From the NCBI GenBank assembly GCA_020720945.1, contig DYNR01000074.1:1-9212 (forward strand): 9,212 bases of DNA. The letters are read 5' to 3'. The translations under genes were made by a program, and so were the position numbers. Numbering within the stretch: the first letter of the stretch is position 1; each line of letters opens with the position of its first letter. Shown piece after piece: positions 7,468-9,212 of the stretch. The notes under the pieces were generated by a model. That model was not told the DNA's origin. It did no database searches and worked only from the letters and a program-made list of their open reading frames with translations. This DNA comes from Chthoniobacter flavus. GTDB taxonomy: Bacteria; Verrucomicrobiota; Verrucomicrobiia; Chthoniobacterales; DYNR01.

Positions 7468-7476
7468 ATTTTATCA
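7468..7476 (-). promoter_or_regulatory. Extended -10 promoter for the minus-strand gene group
   Basis: TGATAAAAT on the minus strand fits the extended -10 form TGn-TATAAT with one mismatch. Transcription would begin near 7461, giving a leader of about 16 nt that still contains the AGGGGAG Shine-Dalgarno of the NTF2-like gene. No convincing -35 hexamer is seen, which is common for extended -10 promoters. Confidence 0.4.
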
Positions 7477-7578
7477 CCCACCTTGTCCAGTTATTTTTCT
7501 TCCAGCGGACAAACAACTTTTTCGCACTCCCTTCCAGTTTTAGCTTGTAGAAATCCCGCGCTTCCGTTTCCTCTCGTT

Positions 7579-7587
7579 TGTTATCAT
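7579..7587 (+). promoter_or_regulatory. Extended -10 promoter of the repeat-protein gene, possibly giving a leaderless mRNA
   Basis: TGTTATCAT on the plus strand fits the extended -10 form TGn-TATAAT with one mismatch. Only 7 nt separate it from the A of the ATG at 7595, so the predicted transcript would begin at or next to the start codon. This agrees with the lack of any purine-rich Shine-Dalgarno upstream of the gene. No -35 hexamer is obvious. Confidence 0.4.
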
Positions 7588-7594
7588 TCTAATA

Positions 7595-9121
7595 ATGAAC
7601 GCTTTTGCCCGAATTTTTTCCCTGCTTTTCTTTTTCCTTTCCGTCGCCGGAGCGACAGAAACCGCCCAACTCGTCGGAACCGTCCGAGAAAACCGCTCGC
7701 GATGGAACCCCTTCTCTCCCGATAACTCCATGGAAGCCAACGGCAAAGGCAGCTTCAAAACGACCCTCCGCCTCAGCAAAACCGGCGGACGCAATTCTGA
7801 CGGGATTTACGCCCTGCGTTTCTTCGCCGACCAAGACCTCCGCAAAGTTTTCAAACGCGGGAAAAAAGTGGGCGAACTCGTCACGGGCGAGGACTCGGCA
7901 TCGGGCGGAAATATCGTTTTCCGGGTTCCTTCCGACGGCGATTACACCATCGCTTTCGACCCCGAAAAATCCTCTTACTCGATTTCCCCGAAAGTCGAAG
8001 AAATCGAAAAAATTTCTTCGTTGCAAATCAACGGTTTCGTGCATGACGAAGAAGGCAGCACCGAATGTTTTGACGGCATCCGCACCCGCCCTGCCGAAAA
8101 GTGGGACGAATGGGTACCCTCGCATGAAATGAGCAAAAACTCCGATGGCTCCTGGTCGATTTCCTTGAAGCTTTCCGCTACCGGCGGCCACGAAAAAAAC
8201 GGGGTTTACCAGTGCCTTCTTTCTGCGAACAACAACGGGGACTGGGGGTATGGCGGCATCCTTGGAAAACCCGGAAAGCTCGCTGGTGGAAACGGTTACG
8301 AAAGCCGCGTCGGCCACATCGAGGAATCTGCCATCGTTTTCCGCGTCAGCCACGACGGCGTTTACACGCTGACCGTCTGGCCCGAGGAATACCGCTTCGA
8401 GTTCTCTCCCCGCGTAGAGTTTTTTCAAATGATGCACTTCCAGGTCGATGGCGATTCCGTGCCCGATCCCTGGAACCCGAGCGCCCCAAGCCACGACATG
8501 GAACCCGATGGAAACGGGCGCTGGACGAAAACCCTCCGCTTGAGCAAAAACGGCGGCGGCGCAGGCAACGGGACTTATGTGATGAATTTTTCCATCGACG
8601 GCAACTGGGCGCTCGACAGCATCGGTTTTGGCGGGAAATGGGGCAAAACATGGCACTCCGCCCCCCAAGAACACAACATTCTTTTCCAAGTCCAAGAAGA
8701 CGGGGACTACCGCGTGACCCTCGACCCGGAAAACGGGGAGTTCACTTTCGACCCTCCCGTTTCTCCCATCACCGAAATTTCTTCCCTCCAAATTTGCGGG
8801 GATTTTGACCAGTTCGCCGGCGACGGCAAAGGCGGCTGGAACTCCCTCGACCCCATGCACGATATGCAAACCCAAGACGGGCGGCTATTTACAAAACTCC
8901 TCCGCCTGACCGGCGGGAAAACTTACAACTACCGCTTCGCTTGCAACCGCTCCGGTTGGGGTTGGTCTCTCGCCGATTACCCCTACGATGGCTACCGCAG
9001 CCTCGCCTCGCACGGCAGCCCGCCGCCCATCCTGTTCCACTGCCCCCGCGACGGAGATTACCTGTTTTCTGCTGACATCGTTTCGGGGGACTACTCCGCC
9101 CGTTTGATCAAGCACCGCTGA
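7595..9121 (+). CDS. Secreted protein of four tandem starch-binding-like beta modules
   Basis: This 508-aa protein starts with a signal peptide (MNAFARIFSLLFFFLSVAGA, probable cleavage after residue 20) and then consists of four related modules at about 24-133, 140-273, 278-387 and 395-505. Each carries W-[ND]-x3-P-x-[HN]-x-M, beginning at W37, W170, W293 and W415, then G-x(1-2)-[FW] with L-[RK]-L, a Y-x3-[FL] strand, an I-[VL]-F strand and D-G-[DV]-Y near the end (D114, D254, D369, D486). Modules 2-4 also have Trp in the middle (for example GDWGYG, DGNWAL, GWGWSL); module 1 does not. There is no catalytic domain, transmembrane helix, lipobox or sorting tail. The layout resembles repeated early-set carbohydrate-binding modules (SusE/SusF-like or X25-like) that bind starch, and the gene is divergent from a unit containing glgX. 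Glucan binding is an inference; the family could be new. No Shine-Dalgarno is visible. Confidence 0.85.
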   Translation: MNAFARIFSLLFFFLSVAGATETAQLVGTVRENRSRWNPFSPDNSMEANGKGSFKTTLRLSKTGGRNSDGIYALRFFADQDLRKVFKRGKKVGELVTGEDSASGGNIVFRVPSDGDYTIAFDPEKSSYSISPKVEEIEKISSLQINGFVHDEEGSTECFDGIRTRPAEKWDEWVPSHEMSKNSDGSWSISLKLSATGGHEKNGVYQCLLSANNNGDWGYGGILGKPGKLAGGNGYESRVGHIEESAIVFRVSHDGVYTLTVWPEEYRFEFSPRVEFFQMMHFQVDGDSVPDPWNPSAPSHDMEPDGNGRWTKTLRLSKNGGGAGNGTYVMNFSIDGNWALDSIGFGGKWGKTWHSAPQEHNILFQVQEDGDYRVTLDPENGEFTFDPPVSPITEISSLQICGDFDQFAGDGKGGWNSLDPMHDMQTQDGRLFTKLLRLTGGKTYNYRFACNRSGWGWSLADYPYDGYRSLASHGSPPPILFHCPRDGDYLFSADIVSGDYSARLIKHR

Positions 9122-9180
9122 AGCCCGTGCGCCAGCAAGCAAAACAAACCGAAACACTAACACCTGAATCCGTGAGATAA

Positions 9181-9212
9181 ATGCAAAGAAGATCTGTAAG
9201 GCATTGGAGCGA
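9181..9212 (+). CDS. Possible start of a further gene, cut by the window edge
   Basis: An ATG at 9181 opens a frame (MQRRSVRHWS) that has no stop before the right edge. It starts 59 nt after the repeat-protein gene on the same strand. Only a weak GTGAGA lies 3 nt upstream, too close for a good Shine-Dalgarno. Ten codons are too few to identify a product, and the frame may be chance. Confidence 0.2.
   Translation, partial: MQRRSVRHWS

Noticed and set aside
7445..7516. 24-codon extension of the NTF2-like protein
   Set aside because: It would bury the signal peptide and span the promoter and Shine-Dalgarno that serve the ATG at 7442-7444.
7589..8875. Long open frame (428 codons) on the minus strand opposite the repeat protein
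   Set aside because: It lies entirely antisense to a well-supported gene with repeats, signal peptide and motifs. Repeated codon patterns and GC bias explain the lack of stops, and no family motif is visible.

Overview
This window looks like part of a chromosome from a Gram-negative bacterium. It encodes an RND efflux permease with its periplasmic adaptor lipoprotein, plus two proteins with classical signal peptides. The mix of a glycogen/starch debranching enzyme, a lone STAS anti-sigma-factor antagonist, a secreted protein built of starch-binding-like repeats, and A/T-rich heptamer repeats between genes resembles the Verrucomicrobiota/PVC group. That placement is an inference from style, because no taxonomic marker gene is present. 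There are no RNA genes, insertion sequences, CRISPR arrays or phage genes.

Layout. Positions 1-140 are non-coding and hold two heptamer tandem repeats around a perfect hairpin. From 7444 down to 141 five genes run on the minus strand: a secreted NTF2/SnoaL-like protein (7444-6911), a 63-nt gap, a STAS-domain protein (6847-6503), a GlgX/isoamylase-type debranching enzyme (6506-4398), an RND membrane-fusion lipoprotein (4378-3236) and an HAE1/Mdt-type RND permease (3239-141). STAS/glgX and adaptor/permease each share a 4-nt ATGA stop-start overlap, and glgX and the adaptor are 19 nt apart. The last four genes therefore look like one translationally coupled unit. The NTF2-like gene has its own strong Shine-Dalgarno sequence and an extended -10 promoter and is probably the first gene of the transcript.

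A 150-nt divergent intergenic region (7445-7594) separates this unit from a plus-strand gene (7595-9121). That gene encodes a secreted 508-aa protein made of four copies of a roughly 115-130-residue beta-rich module, each with the signature W-[ND]-x3-P-x-[HN]-x-M. No catalytic domain is visible. The modules resemble carbohydrate-binding, early-set-type modules found with alpha-glucan enzymes, and this fits the nearby debranching enzyme. A possible next gene starts at 9181 and runs off the right edge.

How it may work together (inference): the debranching enzyme acts on glycogen or storage glucan in the cytoplasm, and the secreted repeat protein may bind alpha-glucan outside the cytoplasm. The STAS protein suggests partner-switching control without its kinase partner nearby. 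The efflux pair lacks an outer-membrane channel gene in the window. The multi-repeat protein and the STAS-glgX coupling are the parts least explained by known systems.
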